In this document: piece after piece, positions 1 to 9,283 of the stretch
How the letters are laid out: every line of letters starts with the position of its first letter
Numbering within the stretch: position 1 is the first letter of the stretch
Assembly (NCBI RefSeq): GCF_034931005.1
Contig: NZ_JAYGIN010000009.1
Coordinates: 1-64,000 of the forward strand
Reading direction: 5' to 3'
DNA: 64,000 nt
Origin: Arcicella sp034931005
GTDB taxonomy: Bacteria > Bacteroidota > Bacteroidia > Cytophagales > Spirosomataceae
Notes under the pieces: generated by a model
What the model was told of the DNA's origin: nothing
The model's database searches: none
The model's input: the letters and a program-made list of their open reading frames with translations, nothing else
Position numbers and translations under genes: made by a program

Positions 1-198
1 GAATAGAGAATAGAGAATAGAGAATAGAGAATAGAGAATAGAGAATAGAGAATAGAGAATAGAGAATAGAGAATAGAGAATAGAGAATAGAGAATAGAGA
101 ATAGAGAATAGAGAATAGAGAATAGAGAATTTTTCCCTCCATAAAACTCTGATGTCGATTATCTATTTTCTGCCATCTGTACTCTATTATCTACATCA
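1..198. repeat. Heptanucleotide inverted repeat array
   Basis: About 18 head-to-tail copies of the heptamer AATAGAG run from the window edge to about 130, so the left end is cut off. After a 27-bp spacer, five degenerate heptamers all ending in TCT (attatct, attttct, gccatct, gtactct, attatct) occupy 158-192. These are the reverse complement of the left array in the same 7-base phase, so the whole stretch can fold back on itself. It stops at the stop codon of the minus-strand gene at 196. Confidence 0.9.
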
Positions 199-1026
199 GA
201 AATCATATCCAATAGAAACACCTGTTACGTTGGCTTTGGAGGCTGGATTGGTATAGCCTCTGATTGAGTCAGAAGTACCAATATTTATTCTTTCGTAGCG
301 AAGTTTGATGGTGACTTTTTTGACTCTCACGCCTAATTCAACCGAAGGAGAAAGCATTTTTGTTAAATCAATTTCAGTATTGGGTAAAGCTAAATTTTTT
401 TCATCCGTTTTCATTTTTGAAATAAGTGGATAACTGGTTGAAATTCTTAGACTTACCTTTACTTTTGATTTAGTTGCATAATTTAATTTTGCCCCTAAAG
501 CAGGAGATAAAAATTTATATTTTTCCTCAAAAACCATTGGATTTCCTTCCGTTCCATAATCTGCTGAACGATTCCATACTTTGGCTTCAATTCCTACAAA
601 AGGTTCAATGGAAGTTCTTGAACTATCTCCCAATTTAATTGGTATTCCTGCATCAATATTGACAAATCCCCCCTGATAACCCATTTTAGGAGCATTAAAT
701 GACGTAGTTCCATTTGGTCCTAAGGATATTGAACCTCCCATTTGATTTTTGTCCCCAAAACTCATATTTGCAGGATAATTATCGTTCACTTTTACATCAC
801 CGAGACTACTAAAAAAACCTCCATCTAAAGACAAACTGACTTTTTTAAGCGGTTGAACTTGAACATGAATACCTAATTTGCCAACAGTGGCATTTTCGAA
901 CCAATTAAAATTTTGAATTGAAACAGTTGGAGTAACTATGATAGGCTTCTGAATACCAGACGATTGCGAGAAAGTTGTCAATGAACTTCCTGTTAGGAAA
1001 ATACCAAAAAGTACAATTCGTTTCAT
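196..1026 (-). CDS. Secreted outer-membrane beta-barrel-like protein
   Basis: This 276-residue protein begins with a signal peptide (MKR, hydrophobic core, cleavage near TTFSQ at about residue 20). The rest alternates polar and hydrophobic residues and is rich in Gly, Ser and aromatics, with strand-like segments such as KVSLSLDGGFF and VTIKLRYERINIG and a C-terminal aromatic (GYDF). That pattern fits an 8-12 strand outer-membrane barrel. No named family is recognised. It is monocistronic, diverges from the lipoprotein gene at 1336, and its stop codon abuts the heptamer array at 1-198. Confidence 0.75.
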   Translation of the reverse strand: MKRIVLFGIFLTGSSLTTFSQSSGIQKPIIVTPTVSIQNFNWFENATVGKLGIHVQVQPLKKVSLSLDGGFFSSLGDVKVNDNYPANMSFGDKNQMGGSISLGPNGTTSFNAPKMGYQGGFVNIDAGIPIKLGDSSRTSIEPFVGIEAKVWNRSADYGTEGNPMVFEEKYKFLSPALGAKLNYATKSKVKVSLRISTSYPLISKMKTDEKNLALPNTEIDLTKMLSPSVELGVRVKKVTIKLRYERINIGTSDSIRGYTNPASKANVTGVSIGYDF

Positions 1027-1335
1027 AGTTTTAAGCCCAATAGGGGTTTATAAGTTACTCTAAGAAATTACAACGTAAATCTTACTAAATTATTGCTTAA
1101 AAGTACGACAATTATTAAAACAGAAACCCTAAAAAACTGTTAATTTTTCCTAAAAAATCAGGATGCCTCATAACTTTAATTTCGGTGTAAAAATAAAATA
1201 AGCGAGCTAACACATACCGAGTTAGCAATTGTTAAGTCAAAACCTAAGGAAAAAGGAGAGTTATTTTGATTTCTATTAAAAAAGTTAATAAATTAGGAGA
1301 AAAATAAGACAACCCCATAAATAAAAGATATTTTC
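1027..1335. other. Divergent intergenic region, no gene seen
   Basis: This 309-bp AT-rich spacer separates two divergently transcribed envelope genes and must hold both promoters. No convincing TAnnTTTG box was found. A small inverted repeat (GCTAAC at 1205, GTTAGC at 1221) is the only structure noticed. Confidence 0.4.
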
Positions 1336-1773
1336 ATGAAAAAGATTTCCACACTTTTGTCAGTAGCTTTACTTACCAGTCTGAGCATGAGCAGTTGTAC
1401 TGATACTAAACAAATCACTGATTTACAAGACCAAGCTCGTAGATTAGAAGCACAAGTACAGAAAGAACGTCAAGAAAATGCAGAATTGAGTAGCTATCGT
1501 TTTAGCATGGAAAGTCAGTTTAAAAGAAAAAATGAAGACTATGTAAAATGTCAAGAAGAGGGAAAAGAGAATTTTGAATCTTTGAGTAAAAAATACGGTG
1601 AATTAGGCTCTGACTATGAAAAATTACAGGCTGCCTACAAATCACTAAATGAAGCTAATGACGCTAACCGAGAAATGTCTGCTCGTGTAATTGTTGATTT
1701 AGAAGAAAGAATTAAACAAATAAGAATTGCTAATGCTCCTTCAACTGCTCGTAAACGTAGTAGAAGACGTTAA
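1336..1773 (+). CDS. Coiled-coil lipoprotein
   Basis: The 145-residue product starts with a lipoprotein signal: MKK, a hydrophobic stretch, then SMSSC with the lipidated Cys at about residue 21. Residues about 28-128 are almost entirely charged heptads (EAQVQKERQENAEL and similar), predicting one long coiled coil, and the end is strongly basic (ARKRSRRR). It is probably anchored in the outer or inner membrane with the helix in the periplasm, and the basic tail could contact peptidoglycan or LPS. That role is inference. It is a single gene ended by the perfect palindrome at 1814-1861. Confidence 0.8.
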   Translation: MKKISTLLSVALLTSLSMSSCTDTKQITDLQDQARRLEAQVQKERQENAELSSYRFSMESQFKRKNEDYVKCQEEGKENFESLSKKYGELGSDYEKLQAAYKSLNEANDANREMSARVIVDLEERIKQIRIANAPSTARKRSRRR

Positions 1774-1813
1774 AAATATAAGGGTTGACATATTATCATT
1801 ATCAACAAAAAAT

Positions 1814-1861
1814 AAATGTAAAAAGGGTAGCTTTCAATTGAAAGCTACCCTTTTTACATTT
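1814..1861. terminator. Perfect 48-bp palindromic bidirectional terminator
   Basis: The two 24-bp halves are exact reverse complements around CAATTG, with A-runs on the left and T-runs on the right, so it can terminate both the lipoprotein gene from the left and the amidohydrolase gene from the right. Confidence 0.9.
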
Positions 1862-1879
1862 AAACTGATTATTTTCAAT

Positions 1880-3181
1880 TTACTTCTCCATATAATCTAC
1901 CACTAAACTCGCCATTGATTTCATACCTAACACAAAACCACCTTCGTCGATATAAAAATCTGGTGTATGATGTGGTGCAGTTTGCCCTTCGGGTTTGCCT
2001 TTTGGAGCTCCACCCAAGAAGAAAAACAACCCTGGTACTTTTTCCTGATAAAAAGCAAAATCCTCTGCACCCGTAGCTGCAGCCGTAATGGATACATTTG
2101 CTTTACCAGCTACACTTTCTAAAGTTGGCACCATTTTATCCGTCAAAGCTACATCATTAAAGGTAATCGGACACATTTTCGTAATTTTCACTTCGGCAGT
2201 TGCTCCTGCACTTTGAGCAATATTAGTCGCTACTTGTGCCATACGAGCATGAATCATATCTTGCACGGCTGGGTCAAGGGTACGAATTGTCCCGTTCATA
2301 TTTACTTCTTCTGGAATAATATTGCTACGGACACCACCATTAATTTGTCCAACAGTAACTACTGCCGCAGATTCATTTAGAGGTGAATTTCTACTCACAA
2401 TCGTTTGTAAACCCATAATCACTTGTGATGCCGTCACGATGGGGTCAATACCTTGCCAAGGGCTTGCACCATGCGATTGTTTCCCTTTAATTTTGATTTT
2501 AAACCAATCTGAACTCGCCATTGTTCCACCAGGTCGGTATCTAATTTTACCTATTTCGGTTTGGGCATTGATGTGTAACCCAAAAATAACATCTACTTTG
2601 GGGTTCTCCAGAACTCCTTCTTTTATCATCAATGGAGCTCCCCCCTCTTCTCCTTCAGGAGCTCCTTCTTCAGCAGGTTGAAAAATGAATTTAACGGTTC
2701 CTTTTAAATCATTTTTCATAGATGCCAAAATCTCAGCCGTACCCATCAAAATAGCAACGTGCGTATCATGTCCACAAGCGTGCATAACATTTACTGGCTG
2801 ACCATTATATTCTCCAACGGCTTTTGAAGCAAATGGAATATCAACTCTTTCTTTCACGGGCAAACCGTCCATATCTGCACGAAGAGCAACAACAGGCCCA
2901 GGTTTTCCTCCTTTCAAAATACCAACAACTCCAGTTTTTCCAACGCCTGTTTTTACTTCTATTCCAAGCGATTTGAGGTGATTAGCTATTTTTTCAGCGG
3001 TTTTAAATTCACGATTTCCCAATTCTGGATTCAAGTGAAAATCTCTACGCCAAGCAACTACTTTACTTTCAAGGGTTTCTGCTTTTTGAGCAATTTTAGA
3101 TTTTAAAGCGGTAGCGTTCTGCCCCAAAGCATTTGCCGTAATAAGTCCTATAAATGCTAATGTTGTAATACTTTTTTGCAT
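1880..3181 (-). CDS. M20 family metallo-amidohydrolase (hippurate hydrolase-like)
   Basis: A 433-residue secreted enzyme with an N-terminal signal peptide (MQKSITTLAFIGLITANALGQ). It has the M20D metal ligands HACGHDTHV at about residues 135-143, the acidic PAEEG motif at about 173-177, and a late His (PHHTPDF) near 412. This family hydrolyses N-acyl amino acids or amino-acid conjugates with two divalent metals. Substrate cannot be read from sequence. The signal peptide puts it in the periplasm or outside, where it could release amino acids for uptake. It stands alone between two terminators. Confidence 0.92.
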   Translation of the reverse strand: MQKSITTLAFIGLITANALGQNATALKSKIAQKAETLESKVVAWRRDFHLNPELGNREFKTAEKIANHLKSLGIEVKTGVGKTGVVGILKGGKPGPVVALRADMDGLPVKERVDIPFASKAVGEYNGQPVNVMHACGHDTHVAILMGTAEILASMKNDLKGTVKFIFQPAEEGAPEGEEGGAPLMIKEGVLENPKVDVIFGLHINAQTEIGKIRYRPGGTMASSDWFKIKIKGKQSHGASPWQGIDPIVTASQVIMGLQTIVSRNSPLNESAAVVTVGQINGGVRSNIIPEEVNMNGTIRTLDPAVQDMIHARMAQVATNIAQSAGATAEVKITKMCPITFNDVALTDKMVPTLESVAGKANVSITAAATGAEDFAFYQEKVPGLFFFLGGAPKGKPEGQTAPHHTPDFYIDEGGFVLGMKSMASLVVDYMEK

Positions 3182-3239
3182 ATCAATATTTGATTTTTAG
3201 AATGATGAATAATTTCTCCATTAATATACAAAAAAAATG

Positions 3240-3268
3240 CACCCAATCTACATAAAGTTGATTGGGTG
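3240..3268 (-). terminator. Terminator-like hairpin upstream of the M20 gene
   Basis: CACCCAATC and GATTGGGTG form a 9-bp stem. Read on the minus strand it is followed by a run of eight T. It lies in the gap upstream of the amidohydrolase start, so it may end a short transcript or act as an attenuator. Confidence 0.55.
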
Positions 3269-3409
3269 TTGTATCTAATTTTAAATTAGTATTGGAACTC
3301 GCTATTAATACTAATTTTAATGATTTTGATGCATTTTTAAAATTAGTATAATCAACCCATTGCAACATAAGCAAAGATAAACGAAGACTTATTACACAAA
3401 ATAAAAAAA

Positions 3410-3447
3410 AATAAGCCGACTCAAAAATTATTTGAATCGGCTTATTT
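3410..3447 (-). terminator. Intrinsic terminator of the FabH-like gene
   Basis: AATAAGCCGA and its complement TCGGCTTATT frame a long stem with TCAAA/TTTGA inside and a T-rich tract on the minus strand. It lies 18 bp after the FabH-like stop codon. Confidence 0.75.
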
Positions 3448-3465
3448 ATAAGGATAAATGGTTTT

Positions 3466-4410
3466 CTATATTTCCACAAGCATCGCTCCGTAAGAATATC
3501 CGCCACCGAAAACGGTAACAATTATTTTATCTCCTTTTACGAATTTACCTTTATTTTCGTCTAAAGTTATCGCACAACCTGCACAACCTGTATTACCTAA
3601 ATATTGGATATTTGAAAGCATCACATCTTCTGAAACGCCCAAAGTTCCCGCAACGTTTTTCGAAATCCTAAGGTTTGCTTGGTGTGGTGCAATATATTTT
3701 ATATCGTTGATTGTTAAACCATTACGCTCAATTACTTGTAAACTTGCCTTTGGCATATAAGTACAAGCATTGATGAATACGTCTTTCCCGAAAGGCATAA
3801 TAATTCCTCGGTCAAGTGGCTTTAAGGTTACGCTTACAGATGCTTTTCCAACATTGGCTGCTCCTCCCGTAAGTACATCTTTTATTTCCCAGTCTGACTC
3901 GGACGTTCTTTCTTTTGAAATTGACAACACTACTGCACCATCACCCCAAAGATGTCCTGCTTTTGTATCGTCTTCATTATTATAAGCCGTATTATGCTCT
4001 GATGCCACAATAAGTGCCTTTGTAGCCTTATTCAAAGCAAAATATCCTTGAACAATTTCGACAGCATTCAATAAAGATGAACAAGCTGATGAAATTGTTA
4101 CTACTGGAATTTCTCCAACATTAATGTGATGTTGTACGGCATGAGCAAGTGTAAAAATACAATCATGTGGCGTATAAGTTGCCCCAATAATGAGGTCTAT
4201 TTCAGAAAGGTCATAAGGAAGATTAGCGGTTAGTTTATCTACCGCCTGAATCGCCATTGTATGCGTATTTTCATCTGCTGATGCTTTACGACGTTCACGG
4301 ATTCCTGTACGTTCAATAATCCAGTCATCAGTTAATCCATTCAGCTCTTCAAAATAGGCATTTGTAATAATTTGCTCAGGCAAATAACTGGCAATAGCGT
4401 TTATAAACAT
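3466..4410 (-). CDS. 3-oxoacyl-ACP synthase III-like (FabH family) protein
   Basis: The start is taken at the internal ATG (MFINAIASYLPEQ), which gives a 314-residue protein and matches the usual KAS III start. An upstream in-frame extension of 30 residues does not look like this family. The thiolase-fold triad is present: Cys110 in SSACSS, His in APHQANLRI and Asn in YLGNTG. The Asn loop reads GNTGCAGCA rather than the common GNTSAAS, which suggests a branch outside classic FabH. These enzymes condense an acyl-CoA starter with malonyl-ACP or a related nucleophile. No fatty-acid genes are adjacent, so a role in a specialised acyl product is as likely as general lipid synthesis. Confidence 0.85.
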   Translation of the reverse strand: MFINAIASYLPEQIITNAYFEELNGLTDDWIIERTGIRERRKASADENTHTMAIQAVDKLTANLPYDLSEIDLIIGATYTPHDCIFTLAHAVQHHINVGEIPVVTISSACSSLLNAVEIVQGYFALNKATKALIVASEHNTAYNNEDDTKAGHLWGDGAVVLSISKERTSESDWEIKDVLTGGAANVGKASVSVTLKPLDRGIIMPFGKDVFINACTYMPKASLQVIERNGLTINDIKYIAPHQANLRISKNVAGTLGVSEDVMLSNIQYLGNTGCAGCAITLDENKGKFVKGDKIIVTVFGGGYSYGAMLVEI

Positions 4411-4634
4411 TCGTCTTTTGGTTCTTATGTTAGGAATTTTTAGTGGTTCAATTACACCTATAAAAGTACAGGCACTAAAAATTACCACAAAGAAACTCAA
4501 AGTTTGAGGAGCTTACAAATTATTCATGGAAATAAACAATTTTTACTTGAAATAATCTAAATATTTTTTGTACTATTTCCATGTTTTTTGCATAAATCTT
4601 ATAAATGTCTGAAAAATTGACTTATAATACCGAT

Positions 4635-5882
4635 TTACTTCCGCTTAAACCAAGTCTTCTTTTTAGTACCCGAAGCCGATTCATTTGGCTTTGAGGTATT
4701 TCTATGCTGATTTTGCGGTTTGGGTAATTCTACAACGGGTTGCGTACTAATTGGATAATCATGATTTTCAATGACTGGAATTTTCTTTCCAATCAATTTT
4801 TGAATATCCTTTAAATATGGTAATTCTTCAGTTTCACAAAATGAGAATGCCGTTCCGTTTGCTCCAGCACGTCCAGTACGCCCGATTCTATGCACGTAAG
4901 TTTCGGGAATATTAGGTATTTCAAAGTTGATAACATAAGCCAAATCGTCCACATCAATACCACGTGCAGCAATATCGGTAGCGACTAACACTCTGGTAGT
5001 TTTCGCTTTGAAATTATCTAAAGCTCTTTGACGAGCATTCTGGGCTTTATTTCCGTGAATGGCTTCGGCTTTGATATTACTTTTCAAAAGTGTTTTTACT
5101 ACTTTATCCGCTCCATGTTTAGTACGAGTAAAAACTAAAGCCGTTTCAATCTTATCATCTTTCAGAATATCTAAAAGCAAAGCGTTTTTATTGTTTTTAT
5201 CAACAAAATAAAGGGCTTGCTTAATAGTATCAGCCGTCGAAGAAACAGGGGTAACTTCTACTTTTTGAGGCTTATACAGAATACTATCCGATAGTTTTTG
5301 TATTTCTGGAGGCATCGTTGCCGAGAAAAACAAAGACTGCCGACGTGGCGGAAGAATTGCTAATAACTTCTTAATATCATGCACAAAACCCATATCCAAC
5401 ATACGGTCGGCTTCGTCCAAAATGAATATCTGAATGTCTTTTAAAGAGATAAAACGCTGATTAATTAAATCTAATAATCTTCCAGGGGTTGCCACTAAAA
5501 TATCGACTCCATTTTGCAAAGCATCGGTTTGCCTGCCTTGTTTAACTCCTCCAAAAATTACGGTATGTGTCAAACCTGTATATTTCCCATACGCCTTAAA
5601 ACTATCATCAATTTGTATCGCTAATTCACGAGTAGGCGTAACGATAAGAGCTTTTATCGAACGTTTTCCTTTATGAAAGGTATGATTCTTAAATAATAAT
5701 TGAATAGTCGGAATAGCAAAAGCAGCCGTTTTTCCTGTACCAGTTTGAGCCACGCCTAATAGGTCTGTTCCTTGCAAAATAATGGGAATTGCCTGTGCTT
5801 GAATGGGTGTAGGAATTGTATAACCTTCCTCTGCTAATGCTTTTTGGATAGGTTCAATAAGATTTAATGATTCAAATGACAT
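4635..5882 (-). CDS. rhlE: DEAD-box RNA helicase, RhlE-like
   Basis: Using the internal start MSFESLNL (the Q-motif phenylalanine follows at once), the protein has 415 residues. Visible motifs are AQTGTGKT at 45-52, PTRELA at about 83-88, DEAD at 156-159, SAT at 187-189 and HRIGRTGRAG near 340. The C-terminal tail is short, polar and basic (KKKTWFKRK), as in RhlE-type helicases that remodel ribosome precursors or mRNA. It is monocistronic. The gap upstream carries two REPIN-like elements, so these sit in or near its 5' region. Confidence 0.93.
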   Translation of the reverse strand: MSFESLNLIEPIQKALAEEGYTIPTPIQAQAIPIILQGTDLLGVAQTGTGKTAAFAIPTIQLLFKNHTFHKGKRSIKALIVTPTRELAIQIDDSFKAYGKYTGLTHTVIFGGVKQGRQTDALQNGVDILVATPGRLLDLINQRFISLKDIQIFILDEADRMLDMGFVHDIKKLLAILPPRRQSLFFSATMPPEIQKLSDSILYKPQKVEVTPVSSTADTIKQALYFVDKNNKNALLLDILKDDKIETALVFTRTKHGADKVVKTLLKSNIKAEAIHGNKAQNARQRALDNFKAKTTRVLVATDIAARGIDVDDLAYVINFEIPNIPETYVHRIGRTGRAGANGTAFSFCETEELPYLKDIQKLIGKKIPVIENHDYPISTQPVVELPKPQNQHRNTSKPNESASGTKKKTWFKRK

Positions 5883-5907
5883 ATTGTAAGGATTATTTAT
5901 CACAATT

Positions 5908-5967
5908 GTAGGGGCGTATCACATACGCCCTCGCTGGTAGATATTGAGCGTATGATACGCCCCCTAC
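5908..5967. repeat. REPIN-like element 1 (GTAG...CTAC)
   Basis: Two imperfect palindromes face each other. The left arm begins GTAGGGGCGTATCACATACG and the right arm ends with its near reverse complement, closing in CTAC. Each arm is itself a hairpin (GGGCGTAT/ATACGCCC). This is the layout of a REP doublet mobilised by RAYT transposases. Confidence 0.8.
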
Positions 5968-6132
5968 CACAGAATTTCTGTACGAGTACAAAATTACGGA
6001 ATTAATAAGGGAAAAACGATTTTGTGAGGTTTTAGGGTTAATCGGCTCAAAAAATACCTATATTTGAGCCGATTAGAAGGGTTAATTGGCTCAATGGATA
6101 TTTTGGCAATAGAAAACCAGACAAAAGAATTT

Positions 6133-6191
6133 GTAACCCGATGCTTCCGCATCGGATTTTATTCATGTCCGATGCGGAAGCATTGGGTTAC
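6133..6191. repeat. REPIN-like element 2 (GTAA...TTAC)
   Basis: The left arm GTAACCCGATGCTTCCGCAT continues to CGGA. The right arm is its reverse complement with one mismatch and ends in TTAC. Each arm is a hairpin (CCGATGC/GCATCGG). It differs in sequence from element 1 but has the same architecture, and lies 165 bp from it in the same 394-bp gap. Confidence 0.8.
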
Positions 6192-6276
6192 AGACAACTT
6201 AACCAAATAATAATCCCAAAAATTAGTCCATCAAAAAGAAAAAAACTAAATTTCAATTTCAACAAATCCAACATCA

Positions 6277-9075
6277 ATGAAACGGTTTTTAATCTTATTT
6301 TCTTTTTGTACTTTCCCAATTTTAAGTTTTTCACAATGGCAAATTTCTGCTCCTGCGGGCGAGCGATATGCTACGGTCAATTCTGCTGGAGAAACCATTA
6401 TCCCCAACGGTAGGATTATTAAACCATTAGGTAAAACTTACCGCATTGCTCCGCATCCTTACGGTATGGCGATGAGTCACGACGGCAAAACAATCATTAC
6501 TGCCAACTCTGGAACTAACCCATTCTCTATCAGTATTTTGCAAAATATTTTTACGACTAACCCAACCATTACTCAGATACCTAACTCCCCCAAAACGGAC
6601 GATAATTTATTGGCTGCCGTGTTTATGGGCTTGGCTATTTCTCCTGATAACAAATTGGTTTACGTAGCGGGTGGACAGACGAATAAGGTCTTTATTTTTG
6701 ACATAAAATCAGGGAAAAAAGTAGGAGAAATCAACTGTAATATTTCTTTCGACAATCAGGATTATTCCGATGGATACATGGGCGACATGACGATGTCGGC
6801 GGATGGTTCAAAACTATATGTTGTTGACCAAATTGGTTTTAGAATTGCTATTATTGATACCAAGAAAAAAGCGGTCATTGAAAACGTAAAAACGGGTCGT
6901 TATCCTTTTGGAATTACACTTTCACCCGATGAAAAATCGCTTTACGTTGCCAATGTCGGAATGTTTGAATACAGTTTAGTCAAAAACCTTGACCCTAAAA
7001 ACAAAGAAACGTATTTGAAAAAACCAGCTTTCGGGTTCAATACCAAAGAAATGCGTGAAGGTGTAAGAGTTGAAGATAAAGACGTGGCAGGTTTAGGCGA
7101 CCCAAATGTACCAGAATCGTTTTCTGTTTGGGCGTATGATTTGACAGGAAAACCCAAAGTAAAGTCCAAAATCAAAACGGGTGTTATGGTTGGTGAAATG
7201 ATTGAGGGCATTCCTGCGGTGGGCGGTTCAAGTCCAAACTCATTGGTGGCGACTGATAAATTCGTTTTTGTGAGCAATGGAAACAACGATAATATTTCTG
7301 TCATTGACCCGAAGGAAGGCAAAATAATCAATACTATCAAGTTGCAATTGGATAAAAGATTAGGTCGATTTAAAGGCGTTATTCCATTTGGTTTAGCCAT
7401 TTCTCCAGACCAAAAACGCCTTTACGTAGCAGAATCTGGCATTAATGCAGTTGCCGTTATTGACATTCCCAAAATGCAAACCATTGGACATTTGCCTGTG
7501 GGTTGGTTTCCTTCAAAATTGAAAGTCAGCAAAGACAATCAAAAATTAGTAGTTGCCAATGCCAAAGGTTTTGGTTCTGGACCAAATGGCGGTTCAAAAT
7601 TTAAAATTGGTGCAGAAGGTAGTTACATCGGAAGTTTAATGAAAGGTTCGGTTTCTGTGTTGGATATTCCGAAAGACGAAAATTTAAAGACCGAAACGGA
7701 TAAAGTTGTGGCTTATAATTTCAAGTTTGAAGCAACAAAAAAGAGTGAAAATAATCCTATTCCAAGTTTCCCGAAAGAGAAAGAATCACCCATTAAATAC
7801 ATCGTTTATATCTCAAAAGAAAACCGAACTTATGACGAAATTTTTGGGCAATTAAAACAAGGAAATGGCGACCCTTCAATTGCTCGTTATGGCATCAATG
7901 CAAGTTTTGCTAATAAATCTGGCTCTCAAAAAATCAGCAATTGTACCGTGATGCCCAACCATTTAGCCTTAGCAAAACGATTTGGAACGGCAGATAATTT
8001 CTATGTTGACTCCGACCACTCCGCTGACGGACACCGCTGGCTTTCAGGCGTTTACCCAAATGAATGGATGGAAACTCATGTATCTGCTGCTTATGGTGGC
8101 AAACGTGAATACAAACAAGAATCTACTGCTCCAGGTCATTTTGCATTTGTGGGTTCATCGGGCAGTTTTTATCCTGAAGATTATAATCAGGACGGCTCAA
8201 TGTGGGAGCATTTTGAACGCAATAATATCTCATTTCACAACTACGGATTTACGACTGAGCAAGAAGGAAATTACAATGACTCAACCATGAAAATTAGCGG
8301 TGAAAAATATGGTGTAAATTATCCACTGCCTAATGCTATGTACAAAAATACGGAATGGGAGTTTCCAACCTATAATATGGCAATTCCAGACCAATTTCGG
8401 GCAGATGTTTTCATCAAAGATTTTCAAAAGAAATTTATAGGTGAAGGCAAAACCATGCCTCAAGTTGTGCCTTTGATGTTGCCAAATGACCACGGAGCGG
8501 GCGAAAGACCAAAAGCAGGTTTTCCGTTCAGAGAAAGTTATATGGCAGATAATGACTTGGCGGTTGGGCGAGTTGTGGAATTTTTGAGCCATACGCCTTA
8601 CTGGAAAAACATGGCGATTATTGTTACCGAAGATGATTCGCAAGGGGGAATTGACCACGTGGATGCACACCGCAGTATTTTGCAAATTTATTCCCCTTAT
8701 GCCAAGAAAAATTTCGTCGGACATCAGCATTATAGTTTCGGCAGTATTTTCAAAACGATGTGGAACATTTTGGGCATTCCGTACTTAAATCAATACGACG
8801 CAGGAGCAACTGACCTTTCAGATTTTTTTACTGATCAAGCAGATTTTACGCCTTACGATGCCCTAAATGTGGATAAACGCATTTTTGACCCTATCAAAGC
8901 ACTCACTCCAATCGATGAAAAATTTGATTGGAAAGCCTTAAAGGAATCTCCCATTATGGATGATGATGATTACCTTTTTAAAACTCGTGAAGAAGAAGAC
9001 AAAAAGGAATTAGAAGAAAAAGAATTTCAAGCAAATCCAAGATTATATAAGACAAAAAAGAAGAAGAAAAACTGA
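6277..9075 (+). CDS. YncE-type beta-propeller / phosphoesterase fusion protein
   Basis: A 932-residue secreted protein with signal peptide MKRFLILFSFCTFPILSFSQ. Residues about 45-490 hold repeated propeller blades of the form SPDxKxLYVA (for example LAISPDNKLVYVAGG, ITLSPDEKSLYVANVG, LAISPDQKRLYVAESG). Residues about 505-880 look like an alkaline-phosphatase-superfamily phosphoesterase, with acidic/His clusters such as SDHSADGHRW, PNDHGAGE and VTEDDSQGGIDHVDAHR that probably bind metal. The C-terminus is highly charged and ends in a lysine run. The propeller may present substrate to the esterase domain. Substrate is unknown. It stands alone between repeat-filled gaps. Confidence 0.85.
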   Translation: MKRFLILFSFCTFPILSFSQWQISAPAGERYATVNSAGETIIPNGRIIKPLGKTYRIAPHPYGMAMSHDGKTIITANSGTNPFSISILQNIFTTNPTITQIPNSPKTDDNLLAAVFMGLAISPDNKLVYVAGGQTNKVFIFDIKSGKKVGEINCNISFDNQDYSDGYMGDMTMSADGSKLYVVDQIGFRIAIIDTKKKAVIENVKTGRYPFGITLSPDEKSLYVANVGMFEYSLVKNLDPKNKETYLKKPAFGFNTKEMREGVRVEDKDVAGLGDPNVPESFSVWAYDLTGKPKVKSKIKTGVMVGEMIEGIPAVGGSSPNSLVATDKFVFVSNGNNDNISVIDPKEGKIINTIKLQLDKRLGRFKGVIPFGLAISPDQKRLYVAESGINAVAVIDIPKMQTIGHLPVGWFPSKLKVSKDNQKLVVANAKGFGSGPNGGSKFKIGAEGSYIGSLMKGSVSVLDIPKDENLKTETDKVVAYNFKFEATKKSENNPIPSFPKEKESPIKYIVYISKENRTYDEIFGQLKQGNGDPSIARYGINASFANKSGSQKISNCTVMPNHLALAKRFGTADNFYVDSDHSADGHRWLSGVYPNEWMETHVSAAYGGKREYKQESTAPGHFAFVGSSGSFYPEDYNQDGSMWEHFERNNISFHNYGFTTEQEGNYNDSTMKISGEKYGVNYPLPNAMYKNTEWEFPTYNMAIPDQFRADVFIKDFQKKFIGEGKTMPQVVPLMLPNDHGAGERPKAGFPFRESYMADNDLAVGRVVEFLSHTPYWKNMAIIVTEDDSQGGIDHVDAHRSILQIYSPYAKKNFVGHQHYSFGSIFKTMWNILGIPYLNQYDAGATDLSDFFTDQADFTPYDALNVDKRIFDPIKALTPIDEKFDWKALKESPIMDDDDYLFKTREEEDKKELEEKEFQANPRLYKTKKKKKN

Positions 9076-9080
9076 TTTTA

Positions 9081-9185
9081 ATGGTGATTTAGTGAATTGT
9101 GATTATTAAAAAATATTAAAACACAATTCACTAAAACACAAATCACTAATTCACCATTCATTAAATCACTCAATCACAATTAAAT
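9081..9185. repeat. Heptamer-phased inverted repeat array
   Basis: It begins 5 bp after the phosphoesterase stop. The left arm contains GGTGATTTAGTGAATTGTGA. The right arm runs through heptamers such as aattcac, ctaattc, attaaat, cactcaa and tcacaat. The arms are complementary around a short A/T centre. Confidence 0.7.
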
Positions 9186-9283
9186 AATCCTCCTTTTATC
9201 ATAAATTAATTGCGTTTATCGTTTTGTGTTCAGAAATTTGACAAAATTAACTCTAACGCTTTTAATCCCCATTCTACCAAAAC

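Noticed and set aside
2322..2681. 119-codon plus-strand ORF
   Set aside because: Antisense shadow of the M20 amidohydrolase gene, which has clear metal-site motifs.
3183..3521. 112-codon ORF on the minus strand
   Set aside because: Crosses two terminator hairpins and overlaps the FabH-like gene. Composition is non-coding.
6141..6413. 90-codon ORF on the plus strand
   Set aside because: It translates the REPIN-like element at 6133 and then overlaps the real phosphoesterase gene in another frame.
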